Source of the DNA: DASPUI01 sp035622995
GTDB taxonomy: Bacteria > Verrucomicrobiota > Verrucomicrobiia > Chthoniobacterales > UBA10450
DNA length: 64,000 bases
Reading direction: 5' to 3'
Assembly: GCA_035622995.1 (NCBI GenBank)
Contig: DASPUI010000158.1
Location: 1 to 64,000 of the forward strand
The notes beneath the pieces are model-generated. The model was given only the letters and a program-made list of their open reading frames with translations. It was not told the DNA's origin and did no database searches. The position numbers were made by a program, and so were the translations under genes. This document shows positions 31,713 to 40,515 of this stretch, piece by piece. Within the stretch, counting starts at the first letter, position 1. Every line of letters begins with the position of its first letter.

Positions 31713-33398
31713 ATGCGATCGTTCCTTCACTCGTTGGCCAACTATCTGGCTGCGAAATTCATGAAGCTGCTCTTCGGCTGCGTCGCGCGCGTGCAAGTGT
31801 TGCGCGGCGAGAACGCGAACCAGGCTGGCGGTTTTTTACTTGCGGCGAATCACATCAGCCATTTCGACCCGTTCATTATTTCATCGGTGGTCAGGCGCAA
31901 AGTCGATTGGATGGCGATGGCGGAATTTTTTCCGAACCCGCTCCTTGGATTCTTTTTGCACGCGGTCGACGCCTTTCCCGCAGCTCGGGACCGCGCCGAT
32001 TCAAAGACAATCAGGACTGCGATCGACCGTTTGAAAAATGGACGCATCGTCGGCTTATTTCCGGAAGGCGGCATTCGCGATGGGCCGCGATCGCTTTTGG
32101 AGGGTGCCCCTTTAAGGCCGGGTGTTACGGCCCTGGCGCACATTGCGGAAGTTCAGATCCTGCCGTGCGTTATCGTAGGAAGCGATCGCTTCTACGCGGT
32201 CAGAAATTGGCTGCCGTTTCGCAGAGTCCCCGTTTGGATCGCGTTTGGAAATCCGATTTCGCATTCCGCCGAGTTGGAAAAGCAGATGGCGCGTCGCGCG
32301 ATGGAAAATGAACTGGCGACGGCGTTTCAAAATCTTTACGCCGAGCTTGGCAAAGCGTTTGCGCTCACTCCGGACGATTTGCCGCATCCACCGCGCGAAC
32401 GAATGAAAAATTGCGCACCGGCCGCGAAGAGGCGTCGATCCTTTAGGTCCAGCGCGGTCGACGCGATCATGTGCGCATCGATGAATCTTCTCCAGTCACG
32501 TCATCGGTTGCACGAGCAGAGTCGGGAAGAAATGGAGCGTTACGTGATTGAGTGCGAAAAGATGAGTCCGCAGAATTACTATGCCCTTCCGCTTAACGGC
32601 GATCTCGTTGTCAAAATCGACAACCAACACGCGCGCACGATTACCTGGCCCAGCCCAATTGAGACGAAATTCACTACCAATAATGTCGCGCGGGTTGACC
32701 TGTTCCCCACCGCGCGCGGCTGGGAAGCGCCGACGGTTCTCATGTTGCACGCGCTCATGTCCGCAACTCGAATTGGTTATCGTCGTTGGGCGGCGCATTT
32801 CAATGAGCTCGGTTGGAATGCATGTTTTGTGCACTTGCCCTATCATTATTCGCGTGTGCCGCGCGGCTATTGGAATGGTGAACTGGCGATTACCGCCGAT
32901 TTAGTTCGCAACGCCGAGTCGTTGCGCCAGAGTGTGATCGAATCGCGACAACTGCTGGCGGCTTTGCGAGAACGCGGTTGCGCCGAATTTGGAATACTTG
33001 GCACCAGTTACGGCGGATGGATCGGCGCACTGCTCGCAATGGTCGAACCGAATTTTCGATTTGTCGCATTGATGGCGCCGATCGTAAATGTAGAACACGC
33101 GATTTGGGAAAGTCCGGCGTCCGCCTTCATGCGACGGGAACTTAGGCGCGCAAACGTTGATCCTGAATTAGTCGCGCGTCATTATCATCTCAGTTCACCG
33201 TCGCACAATCAGCCGCGGTGTGACGCCAAACGGGTGCTGTTCGTTTCCGGAGACTTCGATGTCATCGCGCGACCAACCGACATTGAGGCGATTCATCAAA
33301 AATGGCGCGGCTCGGAACTGCTGCGTGTGGCGCAGGGCCATTTTGGCTATCGCATGCTGCGCGAGACAATGGAACGGCTGAAAGCCCGCGGTTTGTGA
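31713..33398 (+). CDS. PlsC-type acyltransferase fused to an alpha/beta hydrolase
   Basis: Start taken at ATG 31713 (MRSFLHSLANYLAAKFMKLLF), five bases after the Aas-like stop; 561 residues. Residues 1-225 form a glycerolipid acyltransferase: AANHISHFD (His47xxxxAsp52), GRIVGLFPEGGIRDG (116-123). After a basic linker (~230-250), residues 330-561 form an alpha/beta hydrolase with the nucleophile elbow GTSYGG (Ser432), LFVSGDFDVIARP (Asp) and AQGHFGYRM (His). The hydrolase resembles the ABHD18/DUF2048 group. The reading frame is open throughout, so the fusion is real in this sequence. One domain could remove an acyl chain and the other add one, a lipid-remodelling enzyme; this is inferred, not shown. 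Confidence 0.82.
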   Translation: MRSFLHSLANYLAAKFMKLLFGCVARVQVLRGENANQAGGFLLAANHISHFDPFIISSVVRRKVDWMAMAEFFPNPLLGFFLHAVDAFPAARDRADSKTIRTAIDRLKNGRIVGLFPEGGIRDGPRSLLEGAPLRPGVTALAHIAEVQILPCVIVGSDRFYAVRNWLPFRRVPVWIAFGNPISHSAELEKQMARRAMENELATAFQNLYAELGKAFALTPDDLPHPPRERMKNCAPAAKRRRSFRSSAVDAIMCASMNLLQSRHRLHEQSREEMERYVIECEKMSPQNYYALPLNGDLVVKIDNQHARTITWPSPIETKFTTNNVARVDLFPTARGWEAPTVLMLHALMSATRIGYRRWAAHFNELGWNACFVHLPYHYSRVPRGYWNGELAITADLVRNAESLRQSVIESRQLLAALRERGCAEFGILGTSYGGWIGALLAMVEPNFRFVALMAPIVNVEHAIWESPASAFMRRELRRANVDPELVARHYHLSSPSHNQPRCDAKRVLFVSGDFDVIARPTDIEAIHQKWRGSELLRVAQGHFGYRMLRETMERLKARGL

Positions 33399-33402
33399 TC
33401 TC

Positions 33403-34923
33403 TTAATCGAGCCATCTCATTTCGCCGAGAAGTTGGCGGAAAGATTCGTTTTCGATCGAGAGTGGCGGCAACCATTCTCCGACCGGCTCGCGTTTCCACC
33501 AACCCTGCTCACCGATCGGGACGAACGAATAATGGTAAAGCCGCGCGCGAATGAAATGGGGCGGTGAATCCGGAAAAGGATTGTTCGCGATCAGCGAAAG
33601 CGTGCCGGAATCATTGTGCAAAAGTTTCCAGACGAAATGAAATGTCCATGGGTAGTCGGCCGGTGAATACATGGCCGCGAACCAGATTTGCCAATCGATC
33701 CGCGGCTGATAAGGCGCGATAAATGGCGGACGCCGGTCAGGATCGCCCGGCTTGGCTTTGAATTCATACTCCTTCCAAACTGTGTCGCCACTGATCATCG
33801 CATCCTCGGTTCCTTCGAAAACGATTTCGAATCGCTCTTTCCCGACTGTCCCGAATGCACCGTAGGTATTGACCAAATCGAGCGGATCGAACGATGCGTT
33901 CATCAGCTGCCGATTTGAAACCAGGTTCGCAACCGGCGCGATGCTGAGATACGCAATCAAGATCGACAGCGCTATCGAGAGGCCAATTTGAATGCCTGAC
34001 GGTTCAGGTTCCCGCCGCTCCAACCGCTTAACGAGCGCGTTCGGCAAGATTCTGCGCCAGAAAGAATCATCGAAACAGGCAAGGAATGGAATGATCGTCA
34101 AATAATTCAGAAACGAAAGATTGCCGCTGATAATGAGAAATATTTGAAACGTAACCAGCAAAACGCCTGCAATGTGGCGCGCCGTTCGCGGTCCGAATGA
34201 AAACCAGGGCACCACCAATTCAACAAAATGATTCCACGCCACTTCGAACTTCAGCAGCCAGTGCGGCGAAAAATGCAGATAGCGGCTGATTGGATTTGGA
34301 ATCGGCTGCGTTTCGTAATGATAAAACAAGCAGGTCAGATCGCGCCAACATTCGTCCCCGCGCAACTTGATCAGGCCGGAGCCGATCATGATTCGAAAGC
34401 CAAGCCAGCGAAATAACCAGATCACCAGCAATGGCGGCGGCCGCGTCGGGAACGGTCGCGCATCGAACAGCGGGCAAAGAAAAATCGCCAGGAAACCAGT
34501 TTCGAGCAATTGAGTCTCCCAGCCGTAACCGTACCAAATTTGGCCGATATGGACGATCGACATGTACATCGCCCACAGAATCGACATCAGGATTGCATTG
34601 GCATAGCCGCAAAGCACGACCAGCGACAAACCAAACCCGATCCAGGCGAAGATCGAAAGTCCGTTGTCCGAAAGTCCGAACCAAAACAGGGTCGGAATTT
34701 GAAGCATTGCGGCGTGGCGCGAGCCGAAATGCGCGTGCAAATATCCGAGATATTGCCACGCTGGCATCAAACCGTGCGCACCGATTAGCGGCACCAGTTG
34801 ATTCGCCGCGACCAGAAATGCGATTGCATAAATGAATCCGAGCAGGCGGAGGATAACGAATCGCGTCAGACGATAATCATTTCCGGCGACAGAAAGTTTT
34901 CTAACGAAATCACCGGCGTTCAT
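33403..34923 (-). CDS. lipase maturation factor (LMF1) family membrane protein
   Basis: Start taken at ATG 34921-34923 (MNAGDFVRKLSV); a TTG at 34944 is also in frame. The ~506-residue protein has about eight membrane helices and the LMF1 family landmarks YGYGWETQLLETGFLAIFLCP, FRIMIGSGLIKLRGDECWRDLTCLFYHYETQPIPNPISRYLHFSPHWLLKFE and NPFPDSPPHFIRARLYHYSF. In vertebrates LMF1 helps dimeric lipases fold in the endoplasmic reticulum. The bacterial function is unknown, but the gene ends 5 bases from the convergent acyltransferase-hydrolase gene. Confidence 0.92.
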   Translation of the reverse strand: MNAGDFVRKLSVAGNDYRLTRFVILRLLGFIYAIAFLVAANQLVPLIGAHGLMPAWQYLGYLHAHFGSRHAAMLQIPTLFWFGLSDNGLSIFAWIGFGLSLVVLCGYANAILMSILWAMYMSIVHIGQIWYGYGWETQLLETGFLAIFLCPLFDARPFPTRPPPLLVIWLFRWLGFRIMIGSGLIKLRGDECWRDLTCLFYHYETQPIPNPISRYLHFSPHWLLKFEVAWNHFVELVVPWFSFGPRTARHIAGVLLVTFQIFLIISGNLSFLNYLTIIPFLACFDDSFWRRILPNALVKRLERREPEPSGIQIGLSIALSILIAYLSIAPVANLVSNRQLMNASFDPLDLVNTYGAFGTVGKERFEIVFEGTEDAMISGDTVWKEYEFKAKPGDPDRRPPFIAPYQPRIDWQIWFAAMYSPADYPWTFHFVWKLLHNDSGTLSLIANNPFPDSPPHFIRARLYHYSFVPIGEQGWWKREPVGEWLPPLSIENESFRQLLGEMRWLD

Positions 34924-35005
34924 CAGAAAACGTCGGACCCGCAACCCGCCTTCGCAACCGCTACAGCACCGCAGTATTCAACGTCCAACATCGAATTTAC
35001 GAACG

Positions 35006-35077
35006 TGCCAGGGGGGAGAATTGAACTCCCGACCAAGGGCTTATGAGTCCCCTGCTCTACCGCTGAGCTACCCTGGC
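35006..35077 (-). tRNA. tRNA with CAU anticodon (Met, or Ile2)
   Basis: From 35077 on the minus strand: acceptor GCCAGGG pairs with CCCTGGC, discriminator A at 35006. The D-arm GCTC...GAGC, the anticodon loop CTCATAA and the T-arm GGGAG-TTCAATTCTCCC are complete. The CAU anticodon could be elongator tRNA-Met or the tRNA-Ile that reads AUA after lysidine modification; stem details do not settle it for me. CCA is not encoded. Confidence 0.9.
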
Positions 35078-35131
35078 GCAGAGAGCGACAAAAATCATTC
35101 GCATCGTTCAAACTGTCAACGTTCGAAGAGT

Positions 35132-35893
35132 TTACTCTTTTGGCTTCGCGACGTAGGGAGCCAGGTCTTTTTGGCGGCCGCGAAGCGTGGCCATGAAGCA
35201 AACGCCGTTTTGTTCCTTTACTACACCGCTCCAACCCTCCTGATCGATAAATCGCCAATCGTTGAAATGCTGAATCGCGCCGGTCTTGGCGTCGCGCTCT
35301 GCCGGAAACAGAAAAAATTGCATCCTCTTTTCCACCACCCATACCTGTGCCACTCGTTGCCCTTCCTCGTCATCGAAAACACGGGTCCCGATGGTCTGAA
35401 GATCGGCGAACTCTTCCGGAACATCGTAGTGCGCGAGCCGATGTTTCATAAAAAATAAATCGCCTAACGAGCCCGCGTTCGTCTTGACCGGATCAAGCAG
35501 CATCGAATGGGTCGAACTCGCGAGCGTCAGGAGCCGTCGCGCAGTTGGTTCGCCGGGAAACTGATTCATCCGATCAATCAGATGCGAGATCGCCACGACG
35601 GCGATTACAGCGATGGCAATTCCGGTGGCCAAAATGGCCGGATTCCTGACAAGCCGCTTCCAGCTTCGCGGTGGCGGAGAGAGAAATGCCTCCGGCGGAA
35701 CCCACTCCTTAAGTTCCTGCGGAATTGGAATCGAACGGACAAGCTCGGCCAGAGCGCGATCGAAATTTTGCTGGTTAGCGAATTCCTCGGTCTTCCGGCC
35801 GCGATGTAACGCAACCCGCATATCCCGATCGTTCACTCGCGCCTCACTAATCGGCGCGCACTGGAGCAGCATCCTTTGATGGCGCGACAACAT
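35132..35893 (-). CDS. single-pass membrane protein, possible anti-sigma partner
   Basis: This 253-residue protein begins with a cytoplasmic stretch of about 100 residues (MLSRHQRMLLQCAPISEARVNDRDMRVALHRGRKTEEF...). One membrane helix follows at about 86-105 (LATGIAIAVIAVVAISHLID), and a periplasmic domain runs to the C-terminus (HRLAHYDVPEEFADLQTIGTRVFDDEEG...). That layout and its place three bases after the sigma-like gene suggest an anti-sigma or sigma-regulating factor. I do not see a classical zinc-binding anti-sigma motif, so the role is inference from context. Its neighbour downstream is the CAU tRNA. Confidence 0.7.
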   Translation of the reverse strand: MLSRHQRMLLQCAPISEARVNDRDMRVALHRGRKTEEFANQQNFDRALAELVRSIPIPQELKEWVPPEAFLSPPPRSWKRLVRNPAILATGIAIAVIAVVAISHLIDRMNQFPGEPTARRLLTLASSTHSMLLDPVKTNAGSLGDLFFMKHRLAHYDVPEEFADLQTIGTRVFDDEEGQRVAQVWVVEKRMQFFLFPAERDAKTGAIQHFNDWRFIDQEGWSGVVKEQNGVCFMATLRGRQKDLAPYVAKPKE

Positions 35894-35895
35894 GC

Positions 35896-36393
35896 TCAGG
35901 TCTCTGCCAGCGGCACCGTGGCGTTGAGCCAGGCTTGGAATTCATGGCGGCCATTCGAAAGGAGCTTTGCCAGTTCGGCCGGTTTCGACTCGGTTATCGC
36001 GAGCAATTCAGCCTGATCGAACTCATCCAGGTAAAAAAGGGCGAGCGCGCTGCGTTGCGGGTCGGGCGCGGCCGAAATCCAAATCGCCAGTTGAGTTGCT
36101 TCCAGTTTTGCGATCTGCTGCGGCGCAGCGGCGCCGATCTCTTCCTTCTCGAGATCAATCTCTTCGGCCTGCAAACCCTGGCCGCTCGCTTCCAGACAAC
36201 GCTCGCGCGCCTCGCGAAAGAACCACAATCGGTCAATCGGCGGTTCACCGTCCGCGGAATGTTGGGCCGCGGCCCGCAGCATAGCGTGGAAAATCTCCTG
36301 CGCTTTGCGCGCGTCGGCCAGCATCAGAAAACAGAAACGGTAGAGCTGAAGAAGATTTTGTTTGGAGTCCGGCACGCTGTCTACTTTCCGCAA
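35896..36393 (-). CDS. degenerate ECF-like sigma factor
   Basis: This 165-residue protein has a sigma region 2-like helix (LLQLYRFCFLMLADARKAQEIFHAMLRAA) and, after an acidic linker, a region 4-like stretch (PQRSALALFYLDEFDQAELLAITESKPAELAKLLSNGRHEFQAWL), matching the '...ALaLfYleg.s..EiA.llg.s...vks.l.rar' pattern of ECF sigma factors. Several canonical residues (the WxWxxPR-type and DxxQE motifs) are missing or altered. It is followed after 3 bases by a membrane protein that may be its regulator. Activity as a sigma factor is uncertain; it may be a diverged or regulatory form. Confidence 0.65.
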   Translation of the reverse strand: MRKVDSVPDSKQNLLQLYRFCFLMLADARKAQEIFHAMLRAAAQHSADGEPPIDRLWFFREARERCLEASGQGLQAEEIDLEKEEIGAAAPQQIAKLEATQLAIWISAAPDPQRSALALFYLDEFDQAELLAITESKPAELAKLLSNGRHEFQAWLNATVPLAET

Positions 36394-36437
36394 ACAGTTA
36401 CGCGCGGACTTTACATCGACAATCGCAGATGTCGATC

Positions 36438-37679
36438 TTACGCTGCGGCCAACGACGGCAGACGTCGCCCGACTTCCTCCACTTTCTCGCGGCTGTTGAA
36501 AGCCGATATTCGAACGTAGCCTTCACCCTGAGCGCCAAAACCGCTCCCGGGTGTCACAACCACATTGATTTGGCGCAACATGTCATCAAACATTTCCCAA
36601 CTCGTTAGGCCACGAGGAGTCTTTACCCAAACGTAGGGCGCATTCACTCCGCCAAAGACCTCCCAGCCGATTCTCGCACAGGTTTCACGCAAGATTCTTG
36701 CGTTTTCCATGTAATGGCCGATCAGAGCCCGAATCTGCTTGTGCCCCTCCGGCGAATAAAGAGCCTCGGCCGCTCGCTGCACCGGGTAACTGACGCTGTT
36801 GGATTTTGTGCTCCAGCGGCGATTCCAGAGAGGATGAAGCGGGATTTTTTTTCCTGAATCGGTGCGCGCCAGCAGAGTCTTCGGCATTACCGTAAATCCG
36901 CAGCGCACTCCGGTGAATCCGCCGGTTTTGGAAAAACTGCGAAACTCGATCGCACATTCGCGGGCTCCATCGATTTCAAAAATCGAATGCGGAATGTTCG
37001 CTTCTGAAATGTAGGCTTCATAGGCGGCGTCAAACAGCAGGATCGCGTCATGCTGGCGTGCGTATTCGACCCAGCGCCTGAGTTGTTCACGCCTTGCTAC
37101 CGCACCTGTTGGATTGTTCGGAAAACACAAATAAACGAGATCGACATGCTCGCTAGGCGGCTCCGGAACGAAATTGTTCTGCGCGGTGCATGGCAGATAA
37201 ACCAGACCTTCATAGCCGCCATCCTTTTTCGCCGGTCCGGTGTGGCCCGCCATTACATTGGTGTCGACATAAACCGGGTAAACCGGATCGGTGATCGCAA
37301 TCTTGTTTTGGTCGCCGAGAATATCGAGAATGTGACCGCAATCGCATTTCGATCCGTCCGAGACAAAAATCTCGTCGTCCGCAACGTCGATCTTGCGATC
37401 ACGAAAATCATGCTGCGCGATCGCCGATCTTAGGAATTCGTAGCCTTGCTCCGGACCATAACCGCGAAATGTCTCACGCTGCCCAAGTTCGTCCGCTGCT
37501 CGCTTCATCGCGTCGATGGCAGCGCGCGGCAACGGTTCGGTGACATCGCCAATTCCGCAACGAATCAATCTCTTGGCACCATCCGGATTTTTTTCGCAAT
37601 ATTCACGGACGCGTCGCGCAATCTCGGGAAAAAGATAACCCGCCTGCAGCTTAAGATAATTCTCGTTTAAGTACGCCAT
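36438..37679 (-). CDS. dapL: LL-diaminopimelate aminotransferase
   Basis: Start taken at ATG 37677-37679 (MAYLNENYLKLQAGYLFPEIARRV), giving 413 residues, the usual DapL length. IRCGIGDVTEPLP, FRGYGPEQGYEFLR, FVSDGSKCDCGHI, DPVYPVYVDTNVMAGHTG and SFSKTGGFTGVRCGFTV (PLP Lys) are diagnostic. DapL converts tetrahydrodipicolinate directly to LL-diaminopimelate, bypassing the succinylase steps, for lysine and peptidoglycan. It is found in plants, Chlamydiae and Verrucomicrobia, which supports the taxon guess. A long REP-type inverted repeat lies immediately upstream, between it and sodA. Confidence 0.95.
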   Translation of the reverse strand: MAYLNENYLKLQAGYLFPEIARRVREYCEKNPDGAKRLIRCGIGDVTEPLPRAAIDAMKRAADELGQRETFRGYGPEQGYEFLRSAIAQHDFRDRKIDVADDEIFVSDGSKCDCGHILDILGDQNKIAITDPVYPVYVDTNVMAGHTGPAKKDGGYEGLVYLPCTAQNNFVPEPPSEHVDLVYLCFPNNPTGAVARREQLRRWVEYARQHDAILLFDAAYEAYISEANIPHSIFEIDGARECAIEFRSFSKTGGFTGVRCGFTVMPKTLLARTDSGKKIPLHPLWNRRWSTKSNSVSYPVQRAAEALYSPEGHKQIRALIGHYMENARILRETCARIGWEVFGGVNAPYVWVKTPRGLTSWEMFDDMLRQINVVVTPGSGFGAQGEGYVRISAFNSREKVEEVGRRLPSLAAA

Positions 37680-37680
37680 G

Positions 37681-37740
37681 CTGTCGCAGCGGTCTGCGAC
37701 CGCCGAGCAAAACAACGACGGTCATAGACCGCCGCGACAG
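37681..37740. repeat. composite REP-type inverted repeat
   Basis: Left arm CTGTCGCAGCGGTCTGCGACC... (37681-37705) and right arm (37716-37740) are inverted copies of a 25-base unit differing at about four positions, separated by AGCAAAACAA. Each arm also contains its own palindrome GCGGTC-NNN-GACCGC. It fills the gap between dapL and sodA. A partial relative lies near 45350-45413, ending GGCTGCCGCGACAG. Confidence 0.7.
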
Positions 37741-37747
37741 AAACAAG

Positions 37748-38347
37748 CTAGTAATTTTTCGCGACGGCGTCCCAATTGACCACGTTCCACCAGGCTTTGA
37801 TGTAATCGGGCCGGCGATTTTGATATTTGAGATAGTAGGCGTGCTCCCAAACATCCACCCCAAGAATCGGGGTATTGCCGTCCATCAGTGGGCTGTCCTG
37901 GTTCGGGGTCGAGATGACTTCAAGTTTGCCGCCTTTGTTCTTGATCAACCACGCCCAGCCGCTGCCAAATCTTCCGGCACCCGCGGCGGCGAGTTTTTCT
38001 TTGAATTGATCGAACCCGCCAAATGCCGCCTTGATGTCGTCGGCCAATTTGCCTTCCGGTTCCCCGCCCGCCTTCGGGCCCATAATCTTCCAAAAGAAGG
38101 AGTGGTTCGCATGGCCGCCGCCGTTGTTGCGAACGACAGCGCGAATGTCTTCCGGAACCGCGTTCAGATTCTTGATCAAGTCTTCGACCGATTTCGATTC
38201 AAGATCTGCTTTGCCTTTGATCGCGTTGTTCAGATTGTTGACGTAGGCCTGATGATGTTTGGTATGATGGATTTCCATCGTCTGTGCGTCGATGTGCGGT
38301 TCGAGCGCGTCGTATGGATAAGGAAGTTTCGGTAGTTCGTATGCCAT
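37748..38347 (-). CDS. sodA: superoxide dismutase, Mn type
   Basis: This 199-residue protein starts MAYELPKLPYPYDALEPHIDAQTMEIHHTKHHQAYV. Metal ligands are the first His in MEIHHTKH, the His of NHSFFWKIM, and Asp and His of DVWEHAYYLKYQN. GGHANHSFFW and NQDSPLM favour manganese over iron. It removes superoxide in the cytoplasm. The gene has a GTTAGGC word 9 bases before its start (38358-38364) and is followed by the REP-type repeat. Confidence 0.95.
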   Translation of the reverse strand: MAYELPKLPYPYDALEPHIDAQTMEIHHTKHHQAYVNNLNNAIKGKADLESKSVEDLIKNLNAVPEDIRAVVRNNGGGHANHSFFWKIMGPKAGGEPEGKLADDIKAAFGGFDQFKEKLAAAGAGRFGSGWAWLIKNKGGKLEVISTPNQDSPLMDGNTPILGVDVWEHAYYLKYQNRRPDYIKAWWNVVNWDAVAKNY

Positions 38348-38480
38348 AATAAATCACGTTAGGCCGCGAAAGATGATGGTCAATTCTCATCCGCGGATCA
38401 GAATTTTCATTAGGAAGAACGGGTCCGGACACCGGCAACCCGAATTGCAATCCAGTCCCAGTGTTTTGCACCGGTCGATC

Positions 38481-40484
38481 TTACGAGCAGCGATAAAAGC
38501 TGGGGCGATGGCCGAGGCCGCTACGGTAATTCAGATACGTTGCAAGCGCGAGGAGCGGGAAATTCTGGCGATAAAAATCGTATTTTAGATAAAACACACC
38601 GGGAAATCCGGTCCCAGTGATCTGCGGTTCCTCCCACGAACCGTCGGCTTTCTGCGAACGCAAAAGGAAACGCAAACCGCGTTGAATACTCGAACGGTCA
38701 AGGTCGCCACAGGCACAGATGCCCATTAACGCCCAGGCTGTTTGCGATGCCGTGCTTTCGCCGATTCCTTTCAAGCCTGCATTTTCGTAGGTCGCACACG
38801 TTTCACCCCAACCGCCGTCCTCGTGCTGACAACTTTCGAGCCAATCGCGTCCTCGTAAAATCCAGGACTGGGTCATGTCCTCGCCGATGGCACGAAGTCC
38901 GCGCAGCACCTGCCATGTACCGTAAATATAATTAACACCCCAGCGGCCGTACCAGGATCCGTCGTTCTCCTGAGTATCAATCAGGAATCGAACCGCGTCC
39001 CGCACGCAACGCTGTCTCGGATCAAATCCAACATAACCGAACAACTCCAGCGTGCGCGCGGTCAGATCGCTGCAAGTCGGATCAAGAATTGCATTGTGGT
39101 CGGCAAACGGCATGTCCTCCAGCCAGTGAGTCGTTACATCCTTATCGAAGGCAGCCCAACCGCCGTCGCGACATTGGAAGCTGAGCTGCCACGCGATGGC
39201 GCGCCGAAACAATTCGTTGAGTCCCTTTTCATCCTGCGGCCTAACAAGTCGCAGCGCCATTAACACCATCGCGGTGTCGTCCGTGTCCGGATAATAAACA
39301 TTGTGGTATTCAAACGCCCAGCCGCTCGCTTCAGCATGCGGATTATTCATCGTCCAATCCCCGCGGATTCGAACTTCTTTGTTCGTTAGCCAGGAGGCCG
39401 CGCGCCGAACCGCTGGATGTTCGGAGGAAACACCGGATTCGACCAGCGAGATAATATTGATGGCGGTGTCCCACACCGGAGAGAGGCAGGGTTGAATACG
39501 AAAATCCTCCTCGTCGTTAACAAAGAGTCCGGCAAAATCTTTGACCGCCTTTTGGTAAACGGAATGTTGCTTGGAGAAACCAAGAACGCGCAACGCGATC
39601 AAGCAATTGAGCATGGCCGGATAAACCGTGGCCAATCCATCGCTGCCTTGGCCGATGCGTTCCAGCATCCAGCGCTCGGCTTCCTGCAGCGCACGATGAC
39701 GCATCGGATGAAAACTGAGCGGATGCAAAAATTTCAAGACGGTGTCGACCCGCAGAAAGAAATTCCGCCAGGTAAAGAAGCGCTCGTCGCGTTGCAGACG
39801 CAGGTCCTGATTCTCCGTGCCAAGCGGATAGAGCTCGTGCAGTTGTTTTTCGCCAGGAAGCGCGCGCGTTGGTTTGAAATGATTGATAATGGCCAGCGGC
39901 ACGAGCATGGCGCGGCTCCAGGAGGACATTTTGTAAATGTGAAATGGGGCCCATTTCGGCAGCAAAATCATCTCAACCGGAATCGTGGGTAGATATTTCC
40001 ACGGAAATTGGCCGAGCAACGCGAGATAAAGCTTGCTGAAGGTGTTCATTCGCGGAATCCCGCCGAGCCGCAAAATATTGGCTCGCGCTTCCCGCATGAA
40101 TGGAAGATCAGCTGAATAATCAGCGAGCTTGAGGGCAAAATAGGCTTTGACCGACGCGTTAATTTCGCTCGGACCACCGTGATAAATGTTCCATCCGCCG
40201 TCCGGCAGTTGGCGTTTTAGAATGTGCTCGGCGCAACGCCGTTGCATTTCGCCATCAACTTCTCCCAGCCAATGCATGAACAGGACGAAGTCGGAACAAA
40301 GCGTGCTGTCGACCAGCAGTTCTCCGCACCAGTGCCCGTCCGGGCGCTGCTGCCGCAGTAAATTTTCCTGCGCCTGCGAGATCGCCTGCGGAATTGCCGT
40401 TTCAAGTTGCAGCCGCGCGTCAGTTCGCTCGGATTCGGCGCTTCGTAATGCAATCACGTTTTTCGACGAACTCACGATGTCCAT
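38481..40484 (-). CDS. shc: squalene-hopene cyclase
   Basis: This 667-residue protein matches the SHC length. Repeated QW motifs are seen, for example QRPDGHWCGEL, QLPDGGWNIYHGG, QCRDGGWAAFDKD, ENDGSWYGRWGVNYIYGTW, HEDGGWGET and QKADGSWEEP. The catalytic motif DTDDTAMVL (DxDDTA) protonates squalene. It makes the pentacyclic hopene in the membrane. The upstream hpnH gene, which extends hopene, lies 32 bases away in the same direction. The pair forms the core of a hopanoid pathway; no squalene synthase gene is in the window. Confidence 0.97.
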   Translation of the reverse strand: MDIVSSSKNVIALRSAESERTDARLQLETAIPQAISQAQENLLRQQRPDGHWCGELLVDSTLCSDFVLFMHWLGEVDGEMQRRCAEHILKRQLPDGGWNIYHGGPSEINASVKAYFALKLADYSADLPFMREARANILRLGGIPRMNTFSKLYLALLGQFPWKYLPTIPVEMILLPKWAPFHIYKMSSWSRAMLVPLAIINHFKPTRALPGEKQLHELYPLGTENQDLRLQRDERFFTWRNFFLRVDTVLKFLHPLSFHPMRHRALQEAERWMLERIGQGSDGLATVYPAMLNCLIALRVLGFSKQHSVYQKAVKDFAGLFVNDEEDFRIQPCLSPVWDTAINIISLVESGVSSEHPAVRRAASWLTNKEVRIRGDWTMNNPHAEASGWAFEYHNVYYPDTDDTAMVLMALRLVRPQDEKGLNELFRRAIAWQLSFQCRDGGWAAFDKDVTTHWLEDMPFADHNAILDPTCSDLTARTLELFGYVGFDPRQRCVRDAVRFLIDTQENDGSWYGRWGVNYIYGTWQVLRGLRAIGEDMTQSWILRGRDWLESCQHEDGGWGETCATYENAGLKGIGESTASQTAWALMGICACGDLDRSSIQRGLRFLLRSQKADGSWEEPQITGTGFPGVFYLKYDFYRQNFPLLALATYLNYRSGLGHRPSFYRCS

Positions 40485-40515
40485 CTTATAAGCAATCGCC
40501 TAACAATTGTCGAAC

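Noticed and set aside
34923..34944. TTG start for the lipase maturation factor gene
   Set aside because: It adds only seven basic residues; the ATG at 34923 gives a normal N-terminus.
37681..37740. Rho-independent terminator for sodA
   Set aside because: The hairpin is long, but no T-run follows the stem on either strand; the REP-type symmetry explains it better.
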